Origin: Elusimicrobiota bacterium
Lineage (GTDB): Bacteria > Elusimicrobiota > Elusimicrobia > UBA1565 > JACRDR01
NCBI GenBank assembly: GCA_016194745.1
Contig: JACQBA010000010.1
Location: forward strand, 143,842-207,841
Length of the DNA: 64,000 nt
Direction of reading: 5' to 3'
This document shows, one piece after another, positions 55,522-64,000 of the stretch (position 1 is the stretch's first letter; each line of letters starts with the position of its first letter). Position numbers and translations under genes: made by a program. Under the pieces are notes generated by a model. The model was not told where the DNA came from. It saw only the letters and a program-made list of their open reading frames with translations, and ran no database searches.

Positions 55522-55813
55522 AGATCGAATCTCCTTCCACGCGGACCGGAAACGTCCGGACCGGCATGATCGCCGGCATGCGGGTCGCCTGGCCGGACTT
55601 CACGTCGAACCGCGCGCCGTGGCGCGGGCACTCCGCCTGCCCGTCGACGAGCTGGCCTTCTCCGAGCGGACCGTCGTCGTGGGTGCAGACGTCCTCGATC
55701 GCGTAAATCTTGCCGTCGACGTTGCACAGGGCGACGCGGAGGCCGTCGACCTCCACCGGGCGCATCTTGCCCGGAGGGATGTCCGAGACCTTCGCGACGG
55801 CCGCGGCGGTCAT
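55496..55813 (-). CDS. Rieske-type [2Fe-2S] ferredoxin of the suf operon
   Basis: Encodes 105 residues. Rieske motifs: CTHDDGPLGEGQLVDG and CPRHGARFDVKSGQA give the Cys-His pairs (C-x-H-x16-C-x-x-H layout) that hold the cluster. The small size and lack of anchor match the NirD/BphF-type soluble ferredoxins often placed between sufD and sufS. It may supply electrons for cluster assembly. The ATG shares one base with the sufD stop (TGATG), with GGAGG nine bases upstream. The end overlaps the sufS start. Confidence 0.92.
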   Translation of the reverse strand: MTAAAVAKVSDIPPGKMRPVEVDGLRVALCNVDGKIYAIEDVCTHDDGPLGEGQLVDGQAECPRHGARFDVKSGQATRMPAIMPVRTFPVRVEGDSIYVEVGHGD

Positions 55814-56970
55814 CACGCGAGCCTCCGCTCGATCTCGGCGACGACGCGCTCGGGCACGGGCGTCTGCCCGAGGACATGGTCGAAGAGGCCCATGAGCAGG
55901 ACCTTCGTCGCCTCCTCGGGCGAAAGGCCCCGGCTTTCGAGATAGAAGCGCTCGTCCGCGCTGAGAGGGCCGACCGTCGCGCCGTGCTTGCAGCGCACAT
56001 CGTCGGTCAGGATCTCGAGCACCGGCGTCGAGTCCGCGCGCGCGGCGTTGGAAAGGAGGACGTTGTTGTTCTGCTGGTAGGCCTCGGTCCCCTTCGCGTC
56101 CTTCTCGACGCGGATGAGCCCCGTGAAGATGGCCCGCGCCTTGTCCTTCAAGGCGGTGCGGTAGAGGAGATCGCTCGAGGTCTTCGGCGCGCGGTGGTCC
56201 TGGTTCGTGTGCGGGTCGAACGCCTGGCTCTTCTCGCCGAAAACCACGCCCTTGAGCTCGCTGCGCGCGCCCGGCGCCGAGAGACGAACGTCCAGCTCGC
56301 TCTTATGCACGGAGCCGCCCAGGATCGCGCTGTAGTGCTGCAGGAGCGCGTCCTGCCCGACCTCCGCGCGCTGATGCCAGAAGTGAGACGCGTCGCCGGG
56401 CAAGGTCTGCTGGTAGAACCAGCGCGCCTTCGCGCCGCGGCCGAGCGTGACGTGGGAAAACGCGACGGAGGAGACCTTCGCGGACGCGCCGTCCTGGAAA
56501 TGCTCCTCGACGATCGACGCCTCGGCGCCGTCCTCGATCACCGCGAAAAGGCGCGGGAACTCGTAGGCGTCGCGATGGGCGAACGAGATCCGCACGGGCT
56601 TCTCCAACCGGGCGCCCTTCGGGATATAGAGGAAAGCGCCGCCGCGGAACTGGGAGAGATTGGCCGCCTCGAGCTTACGGAAGTCCGGCGATGCGATCCA
56701 CGACGAGAGATGAGCTCTGATCACTTCGGAAAAGCGGGCCGGAGCCTCGTCGATCGACGACAGGATCACGCCCAGCTTCGCCGCTTCGGGATCGAGAGCC
56801 GCCTTGAACCCCGAGGACGATTGGCCGTCCGTCAGCGCGTCCATGCGCCACGCGGAGAACGAGACGCGCCGCCAGGTCTCGACCGTTCGCGCGGGCTCGA
56901 GCGTCTGTTGGAAGGTCTTCCAGGCGCCGCGGCGGGCTTCCCGGCTCGACAGTTCCTGCGTCGCGGTCAT
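55813..56970 (-). CDS. sufD: Fe-S assembly protein SufD
   Basis: Encodes 385 residues. The SufD/SufB beta-helix core is evident: [131 protein letters not shown]. It ends [23 protein letters not shown], the SufB/D signature. It forms the SufBCD scaffold. ATGA start overlaps the sufB stop. The longer open frame upstream is shadow sequence. Confidence 0.95.
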   Translation of the reverse strand: MTATQELSSREARRGAWKTFQQTLEPARTVETWRRVSFSAWRMDALTDGQSSSGFKAALDPEAAKLGVILSSIDEAPARFSEVIRAHLSSWIASPDFRKLEAANLSQFRGGAFLYIPKGARLEKPVRISFAHRDAYEFPRLFAVIEDGAEASIVEEHFQDGASAKVSSVAFSHVTLGRGAKARWFYQQTLPGDASHFWHQRAEVGQDALLQHYSAILGGSVHKSELDVRLSAPGARSELKGVVFGEKSQAFDPHTNQDHRAPKTSSDLLYRTALKDKARAIFTGLIRVEKDAKGTEAYQQNNNVLLSNAARADSTPVLEILTDDVRCKHGATVGPLSADERFYLESRGLSPEEATKVLLMGLFDHVLGQTPVPERVVAEIERRLA

Positions 56971-58379
56971 CCCACCGCTCCTTCCATCTCGAGCTGGATC
57001 AAGCGGTTGAGCTCGACGGCGTATTCGAGCGGAAGCTCCTTTGTGAACGCCTCGAAGAAACCGTTGACGATCATGGTCGTCGCCTCGGACTCGGAGAGGC
57101 CCCGGCTCTGCAGGTAGAAGAGCTGCTCCTCGCCGATCTTGTAGACGGAAGCCTCGTGGCCGATGTTGACGCGCTCGGAGTTGATCTCCATCGTCGGGTA
57201 GGTGTCCGAGCGGGACTTCTCGTCCAAGAGCAGCGCGTCGCAGCGGACGTTGACCTTCACGTCGGTCGCGTTCGGGTACACCTTGACGAGGCCCCGGTAG
57301 CTCGCGCGACCGCCGTCCTTCGAGATCGACTTGGACACGATCGTGCCCGAGGTGTTCGGCGCGGCGAAGACCAGCTTCGCGCCCGTATCCTGGTGCTGGC
57401 CCTTTCCCGCGAACGCGCAGGAGAGGATTTCCGCCCGCGCGCCGCGGCCGGCCAAGACGACGCCCGGGAACTTCATCGTGATCTTCGAGCCCAGGTTGCC
57501 GTCCACCCACTCGACGAAGGCGTCCTCGTGGGCGACGGCGCGCTTCGTCACGAGATTGTAGACGTTGTTCGCCCAGTTCTGGATCGTGGTGTAGCGGATA
57601 TGGGCGCTCTTCTTGGCGATCAGCTCGACGACGGCCGAGTGCAGGGCGTCGGCGCTCCACGTCGGCGCGGTGCAGCCCTCGATGTAGTGCACGCTCGAGC
57701 CCTCGTCGGCGATGATGAGCGTGCGCTCGAACTGGCCGGCCTTCTCGGCGTTGATGCGGAAGTAGGCCTGGAGGGGCAGCGCGACTTTCGCGTTCTTCGG
57801 CACGTAGACGAAGGAGCCGCCGGACCACACGGCCGAGTTGAGCGCGGCGAACTTGTTGTCCATCGCCGGGATCACGGTCCCGAAGTACTCGCGCACCAGG
57901 TCCGGGAACTCGCGCAGGCCCGCGTCCATATCGAGGAAGATGACGCCCTGCTTCTCGAGCTCCTTGTTGATCTGGTGGTACACGGCCTCGGAGTCGTACT
58001 GGGCGGTCACGCCGGCCAGGAACTTCTGCTCCGCCTGCGGGATGCCGAGCTTCGTGAAGGTGTTCTTGATGTCGGTCGGGACCTGGTCCCAGTTGTCGGC
58101 GGTGTTCTTCGAGGGCTTCAGGTAGTAATAGATGTCGTCGAAGTTGATGGCGTTGAGCAACTGGGTGTTGCCCCACGTGGGCATCGGCTTGGAAAGGTAG
58201 ATATCGTATGCCTTGAGCCGGAAATCCAGCATCCACTGCGGCTCGCTCTTGCGCTTCGAGATGTCGATGACGACGTCCCGGGTGAGGCCCTTGTCGGCTT
58301 TGAAAAGATACTTTTCGGGATCGTGGAAGCCGTACTTGGTCTGGTAGTCGTCCTTGTCGATGAGAGGTTTAGTCGTCAT
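56967..58379 (-). CDS. sufB: Fe-S assembly protein SufB
   Basis: Encodes 470 residues. Scaffold protein on which clusters are built with SufC and SufD. Signature parts: [22 protein letters not shown] near the N-terminus, [54 protein letters not shown] (given only to mark the region), [42 protein letters not shown] and [23 protein letters not shown]. Two notable Cys are in IEGCTAP and VRCDALLL. It starts 10 bases after sufC. Confidence 0.97.
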   Translation of the reverse strand: MTTKPLIDKDDYQTKYGFHDPEKYLFKADKGLTRDVVIDISKRKSEPQWMLDFRLKAYDIYLSKPMPTWGNTQLLNAINFDDIYYYLKPSKNTADNWDQVPTDIKNTFTKLGIPQAEQKFLAGVTAQYDSEAVYHQINKELEKQGVIFLDMDAGLREFPDLVREYFGTVIPAMDNKFAALNSAVWSGGSFVYVPKNAKVALPLQAYFRINAEKAGQFERTLIIADEGSSVHYIEGCTAPTWSADALHSAVVELIAKKSAHIRYTTIQNWANNVYNLVTKRAVAHEDAFVEWVDGNLGSKITMKFPGVVLAGRGARAEILSCAFAGKGQHQDTGAKLVFAAPNTSGTIVSKSISKDGGRASYRGLVKVYPNATDVKVNVRCDALLLDEKSRSDTYPTMEINSERVNIGHEASVYKIGEEQLFYLQSRGLSESEATTMIVNGFFEAFTKELPLEYAVELNRLIQLEMEGAVG

Positions 58380-58389
58380 GGCAGTATCC

Positions 58390-59148
58390 TTAAGCAGCGA
58401 CCGCCTTTTCTTCTTCCTTCAGCCAGTCGTAGCCCTTCTTCTCGAGTTCCTGCGCCATCTCGGCTCCGCCTGAGTGCACGATCTGTCCGCTCATGAGGAC
58501 GTGGACGAAGTGCGGCTTCACGTACGACAGGATGCGCTGATAGTGGGTGATCACGAGGATGCCCGTGTTCGGTCCGGCGATCTTATTGATGCCGGTCGAG
58601 ACGATGCGCAGCGCGTCGATGTCGAGACCGGAATCCGTCTCGTCGAGGACCGCGAGAGTGGGCTCGAGGAGCGCCATCTGAAGAGTCTCGAGGCGCTTTT
58701 TCTCGCCGCCCGAAAATCCGTCGTTGACGTAGCGCGTCGCGAACGTCTCCGGCATCTCGAGAAGCGCCATTTTCTCGCGCAGCGTCTTGCGGAACGTCTT
58801 CACCGCGCCCTCGTCGCCGCGGACGGCCTTGAGCGAGGTGCGGAGAAAATTGGCCACGGTCACGCCCGGGATCGCCATGGGATACTGGAACGCAAGAAAG
58901 ATGCCCCTGCGCGCTCGGAGGTGGGTCTTTTCGGCGGTGATGTCCTCGCCGTTATAAAGGATGCGGCCCTTGGTCACCGTGTACTTAGGATGACCCATCA
59001 GGACGTTGGAAAGAGTGCTCTTACCCGAGCCGTTGGGTCCCATCAGCGCGTGGATTTCTCCTTTCTCGACGCGCAGGTTGACGCCCTTCAAAATGGGTTT
59101 TCCGTCGACGTCGACGTGCAAATCCTGGATTTCAAGCAACGATGCCAT
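58390..59148 (-). CDS. sufC: Fe-S assembly ATPase SufC
   Basis: Encodes 252 residues. ABC ATPase: Walker [21 protein letters not shown], signature [22 protein letters not shown], Walker [21 protein letters not shown], and H-loop VITHYQRIL. The SGLDIDALR motif and FSGGEKKR are specific to SufC. First gene of the operon. ATG 59148 has GGAGG about five bases upstream; a TTG seven codons upstream is less likely. The promoter lies 26 bases upstream and is overlapped by an IscR-type site. Confidence 0.97.
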   Translation of the reverse strand: MASLLEIQDLHVDVDGKPILKGVNLRVEKGEIHALMGPNGSGKSTLSNVLMGHPKYTVTKGRILYNGEDITAEKTHLRARRGIFLAFQYPMAIPGVTVANFLRTSLKAVRGDEGAVKTFRKTLREKMALLEMPETFATRYVNDGFSGGEKKRLETLQMALLEPTLAVLDETDSGLDIDALRIVSTGINKIAGPNTGILVITHYQRILSYVKPHFVHVLMSGQIVHSGGAEMAQELEKKGYDWLKEEEKAVAA

Positions 59149-59173
59149 GCAGCCTCCGTTTGAGTACACGACT

Positions 59174-59206
59174 AGTATAGTATACCTGACCTATTTAGTC
59201 AAGATT
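59174..59206 (-). promoter_or_regulatory. suf operon promoter with overlapping IscR-type operator
   Basis: TTGACT (59197-59202), 17-base spacer, TATACT (59174-59179), minus strand. Bases 59182-59206 match the E. coli IscR type 1 consensus well (GACT, four purine/AT bases, GGTC in place of AGTC, then AGGTAT in full). An Fe-S form of the operon's own Rrf2 protein bound here would block both -35 box and spacer. The RNA should start near 59167. Confidence 0.8.
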
Positions 59207-59302
59207 AGCCCCGGCCGCCGGTCCTTGCGCCGGCCCTGTTACCGAATCGAAATTCCGATCGATAATAATGATCCTGGGCGCATATACCGTCATTGGACCT
59301 TC

Positions 59303-59989
59303 ATGCACCACTGGGCGATATTGAGACTATTGCTGGCTTGCACGATCTGCGGAGCGCTCGACTACGAGCAGCCCGTCGACCGGTCGATCATCGACTACCA
59401 GGTCGAGGGACACCTGGCGCGCCCTCAGCATCTCTTTCCGCTGCACGCGACTGTGCTCTACGGAAGCTCGACCCTGCATGGCTGGGGTTCGGCGGACAAG
59501 GACTTAGGCACCCCCGTCATCAACTTGAGCCTCTGGGGAGGACAGACCAGCCATCTCGCGACCCACGCCGACGCGCTCTTCCAGCGGCTGCGGGGCGCGC
59601 AGGTGGAGCGCTTCATTCTCTACGCGGGCGACAACGATCTCGCGCAGGGGCGGCGCAGCCCCGAGGAGATCGTATCCTCCTATCGTGAACTTCTAGGAAA
59701 GATCCGGAACTCGGTGGGCAACGTGCCCATCACCCTCCTATCCGTCAAGCCGAGTCCACAGCGGGAGCAGTTCCTTCCCTTGATCCTCGAGACCAACCGC
59801 CTCCTTCGCGAGTTCGCCCAGCAGAACGGGATCGCGTTCGCCGACGTCGCCAGCCGCATGCTCAAAGACGGCAAGGTGAACCCGGAGTACTACGTCCGAG
59901 GCGCCGGCGAGCCTCCCGACCCGCTCCACATGAACAGCGCCGGATACGCGGTGATGATCGAGGAGATCAACAAGGCCGCACGGAGCTGA
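59303..59989 (+). CDS. Secreted SGNH/GDSL-type hydrolase
   Basis: Encodes 228 residues. The N-terminus MHHWAILRLLLACTICG may be a lipobox (LLAC). SGNH blocks: I in TVLYGSSTLHGWGS (Ser), II Gly in NLSLWGGQTSHLATHAD, III in FILYAGDNDLAQGRRSPEEI (GDNDL with Asn), V in DPLHMNSAGYAVM (Asp and His). This suits ester or acetyl hydrolysis of surface glycans or lipids. The start 59303 is the first Met that gives a signal; upstream frame extends antisense through sufC. It diverges from the suf operon. Confidence 0.8.
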   Translation: MHHWAILRLLLACTICGALDYEQPVDRSIIDYQVEGHLARPQHLFPLHATVLYGSSTLHGWGSADKDLGTPVINLSLWGGQTSHLATHADALFQRLRGAQVERFILYAGDNDLAQGRRSPEEIVSSYRELLGKIRNSVGNVPITLLSVKPSPQREQFLPLILETNRLLREFAQQNGIAFADVASRMLKDGKVNPEYYVRGAGEPPDPLHMNSAGYAVMIEEINKAARS

Positions 59990-60068
59990 CGAATCGATCA
60001 CGCGCCCGCCACAGCGCGCGCGCCCGAAAAAGTAATATAGTCCTCCGCATATCAGGATCGGAGGATAC

Positions 60069-60587
60069 ATGAACAAGACCATCGTCGTCGCCGTCGCCGC
60101 AGTCGCATTCGCCGGGAGCCGCGCGTTCGCCGAATCCGGCGTCGCCGCCGTCCGGGGCACCGCCGCGGATTCGAAGATCGCCGGGACCGTTAATTTCGAG
60201 GATACGAAGGACGGATTGAAGGTGACCGCGAAGCTGAGCGGGCTTCCCGCCGGCGAGCACGGCTTCCATATCCACGAGTTCGGCAGCTGCGACGACGCCG
60301 CCAAAGCGGCGGGCAGCCACTACAATCCGATGAACTCCAAGCACGGCTACCTTCCCAAAGACGGGTCGAAGTCTGCCCACGGCGGGGACATGGGCAACCT
60401 GAAGGCCTCCGAGGACGGCGCCGCGACCGTCGAGGTCACGCTTCCAGGCGTCAGCCTCTCGGGCGGCAAGCATAACGCGGCCGGCCGCGCGATCGTGATC
60501 CACGAGAAGGCGGACGATTTCGGACAACCGACGGGCAACGCCGGCAATCGCATCGGCTGCGGCGCGATCGTCGTCACCGGCAAGTAA
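60069..60587 (+). CDS. sodC: Cu/Zn superoxide dismutase, periplasmic
   Basis: Encodes 172 residues. Signal peptide ends AFA before ESGVAAV. Cu ligands: GFHIHEFGSCDD (two His and the Cys of the disulfide) and HEKADDFGQPTG later; Zn region GSHYNPMNSKHGYLPKDGSKSAHGGDMGNL. Ends NAGNRIGCGAIVV with the partner Cys. All metal ligands appear in place. It protects the periplasm from superoxide. GGAGG lies about six bases before the ATG; TAATAT upstream is a possible -10 box. Confidence 0.95.
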   Translation: MNKTIVVAVAAVAFAGSRAFAESGVAAVRGTAADSKIAGTVNFEDTKDGLKVTAKLSGLPAGEHGFHIHEFGSCDDAAKAAGSHYNPMNSKHGYLPKDGSKSAHGGDMGNLKASEDGAATVEVTLPGVSLSGGKHNAAGRAIVIHEKADDFGQPTGNAGNRIGCGAIVVTGK

Positions 60588-60611
60588 GACAAAGACTCGC
60601 GAGACGCCGCG

Positions 60612-61802
60612 ATGCCCTTCGGGGTCGACGCACGCCGCCTGCTGCCGCGCTCCGCGCGCGGCCGGGCGGCGTGCGTCGTCGCGGCGTTCGCCGTCCTATC
60701 TACGTCCATGGCCTTCCGCATCGGCCCCGGCAACGCGCCCGACGAGCGCGCGCACGTCGAGTACATGCTCTCGCTGAGCCGAAACATGATGCCGGTCTGG
60801 AACTGGCCGGCCGAGCCCTACAGCTACGAGGCGATCCAGCCTCCTCTATACTACCTGCCGGGCAGCCTCGTGCTCCGCGTCACGCCGTCGTGGTCCCCCC
60901 GCGCGCGGCTGCGCGCGCTGCGGCTGATCTCGGCGGCCCTGCACGTCGGCGTCCTGCTGCTCCTATGGCTCATGAGTCTCCGCCTGTACAAGGACCCCTA
61001 CGCCGCGCTCGCGCCGGTCTGCGCGCTCGCGTGCCTGCCGATGTTCTCCTTCATCGGCGCGACCGTGACGAACGACGCGGCGGCCAATCTGGCGGGTGCA
61101 GGCCTCCTCGCCTTCACGGTGACTCGGGACGCCGAGCATCCGACCGTCCCCTGGCGCTTCGGCCTTCTCGTCGGCGCGGCCCTCCTCTGCAAGTTCACCG
61201 TCGAAGGCGTGGCGCTCGCGTGCGCCGCGTCGCTCTGGCTCGAGAAAAAGGTCTCGACTAAGGGCCTCCTCGCGGCGGCCGGAGTCGCGCTCGTCGCCTG
61301 TGGCTGGTTGTACGCGCGTAATTACCGTATCTACGGAGACCCGATCGGATTCAGCCGCATGGACCGCTTCGATCCGAACCGCTACCCGTGGTCCCAAACG
61401 GGACGGTGGGCGCTCTTGTACTTCCAAAGCTTCTGGGGCCGCTTCGGCCAGATGACGCAGCCGATGCCGCCGGCCGCCTACGGCGCGGCGATGGCGGTCA
61501 GCTTCATCGCGGCGTTCGGCTGGCTGCGAAATTGGCGCGAGCTCGTCGTCCTGCCGCACCGGCCGATGCTGCTTGCCGCCTACGGCATCGCGCTCGCCCA
61601 AAACGTCTACCACGGGTTCTTCCTCTCATACCAGCCGCAGGCGCGCTACTCGTTCGTCGCGCTGGCCGCGTGGTCGGTGCTCCTATGGGACGGCCTGTCC
61701 GCCTGGAAGAGGGAGTTCGCCCCCCGAAAGGCCGGCGCCGCGCGCTGGAGCCTCGCGGTCCCCGCCGGCATCCTCGTCGTCTGCGGCTGGTTCAGCGTCT
61801 AA
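60612..61802 (+). CDS. Membrane glycosyltransferase-like protein (DUF2142/GT39-like)
   Basis: Encodes 396 residues with 8-10 membrane helices. After the first helix comes GPGNAPDERAHVEYMLSLSRN, the acidic PDE.AH motif of DUF2142/PMT-type proteins, followed by YSYEAIQPPLYYLPGSL (QPPxYY). Others: PMFSFIGATVTNDAAANLAGAG and NYRIYGDPIGFSRMDRFDPN. It is the third membrane protein of the GT39-like type in this window. The acceptor is unknown. The start, 24 bases after sodC, has no clear ribosome site but gives a normal positively charged N-terminus. Confidence 0.7.
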   Translation: MPFGVDARRLLPRSARGRAACVVAAFAVLSTSMAFRIGPGNAPDERAHVEYMLSLSRNMMPVWNWPAEPYSYEAIQPPLYYLPGSLVLRVTPSWSPRARLRALRLISAALHVGVLLLLWLMSLRLYKDPYAALAPVCALACLPMFSFIGATVTNDAAANLAGAGLLAFTVTRDAEHPTVPWRFGLLVGAALLCKFTVEGVALACAASLWLEKKVSTKGLLAAAGVALVACGWLYARNYRIYGDPIGFSRMDRFDPNRYPWSQTGRWALLYFQSFWGRFGQMTQPMPPAAYGAAMAVSFIAAFGWLRNWRELVVLPHRPMLLAAYGIALAQNVYHGFFLSYQPQARYSFVALAAWSVLLWDGLSAWKREFAPRKAGAARWSLAVPAGILVVCGWFSV

Positions 61803-61846
61803 TTTCCCTCGGGTGATTTACTTGCTAGAATTTCGTTCCTAATTCT

Positions 61847-62530
61847 ATGAGCCACGAACGCGGCAAGTATATCGTCATCCGGATCGAGAGGAAGATCGGC
61901 TTGGCGATCTGCGCCCTGCTGGTAGTCGCGACGGCGGTCGGTCTCCTCAATTCGGAGACTATGACCATGACGACCTACTACCCGTCTCCGTCGGGAATCT
62001 ACAAGCGTCTGGTGAGCACCAGCGATTCTGTCTTCGCCCGGGATTCCGGCAACGTGGGCATCGGCGCGGCTTCTCCCGCGGCCAAGCTCCATGTCATCGG
62101 CAACTCCCAGGTCGTCGGAAGGCTCGACGTGACCGGCAACTTGGCCGTCGGCAAGATCGGCGCGGCGGTCGGGTTGGACGCCTCCGCGAAGACGGATGCT
62201 CTTCGCCTGCCGTCCGGAACGACGCCGCAGCGACCCATCCTGCCCGTCAACGGCGACCTCAGGTTCAATTCGACTACCAATCAGATCGAAGCGTATGTCA
62301 ACGGAGTCTGGACCAATCTCGGCGGCGGAACCGCGTCATCGCCTCCCGGCACTCTCTGCGGACTCAACGGGAGCGGTTTCGCGTCCGGCGGCGTCAACTG
62401 CCTCGGCCACTCTCCGCCGTCTTGCCCTACGGGCTATACGGCGCATACGATCGACATGAATGTACCTGACGAGACCCGGGAAAGCAGCACGTCCCACGGA
62501 GGCGGCATCAGTTTTTGCATCAAGAATTGA
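61847..62530 (+). CDS. Secreted stalk protein with MTTYYPSPSG-type N-terminus
   Basis: Encodes 227 residues. A short basic start and one hydrophobic segment (IGLAICALLVVATAVGLL) precede NSETMTMTTYYPSPSGIYKRL, a module I associate with Elusimicrobiota and related phyla. Then come stalk repeats SGNVGIGAASPAAKLHVIGN and SQVVGRLDVTGNLAVGKIG, and a segment LPSGTTPQRPILPVNGDLRFNSTTNQIEAYVNGVWTNL, typical of fibre proteins. The C-terminal part is Gly/Ser/Cys rich (GTLCGLNGSGFASGGVNCLG). It belongs to the same broad group as the first three genes but lacks the S74-like end. Probably surface-exposed. Confidence 0.75.
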   Translation: MSHERGKYIVIRIERKIGLAICALLVVATAVGLLNSETMTMTTYYPSPSGIYKRLVSTSDSVFARDSGNVGIGAASPAAKLHVIGNSQVVGRLDVTGNLAVGKIGAAVGLDASAKTDALRLPSGTTPQRPILPVNGDLRFNSTTNQIEAYVNGVWTNLGGGTASSPPGTLCGLNGSGFASGGVNCLGHSPPSCPTGYTAHTIDMNVPDETRESSTSHGGGISFCIKN

Positions 62531-62576
62531 CGAGAAGACGTTCGCCGGGAATGCATCGAGGCGTGTCGATCCGCAT

Positions 62577-62606
62577 TTGACTTAGAGGCTGATACTTAGG
62601 TATCCT
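62577..62606 (+). promoter_or_regulatory. Promoter of the tRNA-tuf transcription unit
   Basis: TTGACT (62577-62582), 18-base spacer, TATCCT (62601-62606). RNA start near 62613. A small hairpin GGCCCT / AGGGCC with a GCGA (GNRA) loop lies at 62638-62653, just before tRNA-Gly. Confidence 0.65.
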
Positions 62607-62674
62607 GTGTCGTCGTAGTTCTGATTTCCCCATACTCGGCCCTGCGAAGGGCCGTTGTTATTGAGGAAAGCAGC

Positions 62675-62745
62675 GCGGGCGTAGTTCAATGGTAGAACAC
62701 GAGCCTTCCAAGCTCGTTACGTGGGTTCGATTCCCATCGCCCGCT
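62675..62745 (+). tRNA. tRNA-Gly (anticodon TCC)
   Basis: A full cloverleaf: acceptor GCGGGCG / CGCCCGC, anticodon stem CGAGC / GCTCG with loop CTTCCAA (anticodon TCC), T loop GTTCGATTC. 71 bases with the discriminator; CCA is not encoded. Confidence 0.95.
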
Positions 62746-62749
62746 CCGC

Positions 62750-62821
62750 GCTGGGGTAGCTCAGTGGCAGAGCATCTCCATGGTAAGGAGAAGGTCGAGG
62801 GTTCAATCCCCTTCCCCAGCT
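62750..62821 (+). tRNA. tRNA-Thr (anticodon GGT)
   Basis: Acceptor GCTGGGG / CCCCAGC, anticodon stem TCTCC / GGAGA with loop ATGGTAA (anticodon GGT), T loop GTTCAATCC. 72 bases; CCA is not encoded. The Gly-Thr-tuf order is widespread in bacteria. Confidence 0.95.
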
Positions 62822-62910
62822 GATTTTCTGACTGGGCCCGAATATAGTACAATGCCTGGCTTTCGCGAGGCACATCTTCGGGAAGACATCTAGGGAGGAG
62901 TAAAGACATT

Positions 62911-64000
<1,090 letters not shown>

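Noticed and set aside
55813..58236. 807-residue extended SufD
   Set aside because: The first half is shadow of sufB; ATG 56970 overlaps the sufB stop.

Overview
The window is high-GC bacterial chromosome with very tight packing: most same-strand neighbours overlap by 1-4 bases (ATGA, GTGA or TGATG junctions) and convergent genes share or abut stop codons. The gene set is Gram-negative and didermic: three Mla genes, TolQ/TolR/TonB-like proteins, an OmpA-like protein and many signal peptides. It is free-living in character, with polyphosphate, c-type cytochrome, Suf, IspDF and NAD synthesis genes. Secreted proteins carrying short TTYYPSPSG or GIG-type stalk repeats, and the overall style, suggest an Elusimicrobiota-like lineage. 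This is an inference from recall, not a database result.

Layout. 1-2.6 kb: three overlapping secreted stalk-type proteins, two with an S74-like C-terminal chaperone domain. 2.6-5.9 kb: a diheme cytochrome c, then a TolQ-TolR-TolR-OmpA-like energised envelope cassette. 6-10.4 kb: polyphosphate/phosphate region (ppk, CYTH, SixA) with a YiiX-like amidase. 10.4-17.3 kb: a HEAT-cyclophilin lipoprotein, a long TPR protein, a TonB-like protein and a DUF4349 protein. 17.3-27.5 kb: unknown protein, lipase-like hydrolase, subtilisin, an Mtd1-like methylene-THF dehydrogenase, two GT39-like membrane proteins, DsbA-MauE, a lone receiver and a FIST protein. 27.5-32.7 kb, minus strand: cysS, rlmB, 2-oxoacid dehydrogenase E1 alpha and beta, ygfZ. 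32.9-44.2 kb, minus strand: a long array rpsF-ssb-rpsR-rplI-dnaB-alr-mlaE-[four-helix-bundle element]-mlaF-mlaD-radA-yacL-ispDF. 44.2-49.2 kb: an excisionase-like HTH gene, a long palindrome, a small two-repeat protein, panE, folD, a Gre-like protein, a Cys-rich protein and an aspartyl protease. 49.3-59.2 kb, minus strand: sufCBD-Rieske-sufS-sufU-sufT-rrf2-nfu, then PHP, GDPD, nadA and a ureohydrolase-like gene behind one strong promoter overlapped by an IscR-type operator. 59.3-64 kb: SGNH hydrolase, Cu/Zn SOD, a GT39/DUF2142 protein, another stalk protein, tRNA-Gly, tRNA-Thr and a tuf gene with an out-of-frame internal deletion.

Most notable observations. (i) A four-helix-bundle (23S-IVP family) gene lies between imperfect terminal inverted repeats, inserted between mlaE and mlaF. 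Near-identical direct repeats (GGGCTCACATGA / GGGCTCCATGA) flank it and restore an ATGA coupling on both sides. An 87-bp solo copy with the same ends and no gene lies upstream of ppk. (ii) Several genes have a -10 box 6-9 bases before the start codon and no Shine-Dalgarno sequence, which predicts leaderless mRNAs. (iii) A 57-bp near-perfect palindrome separates a canonical-promoter HTH gene from a gene for an unknown two-repeat small protein. (iv) Two FolD-superfamily proteins occur, one classical and one resembling yeast Mtd1.

No stretch longer than about 300 bases lacks a gene. No CRISPR array, IS transposase, rRNA or prophage module was seen.
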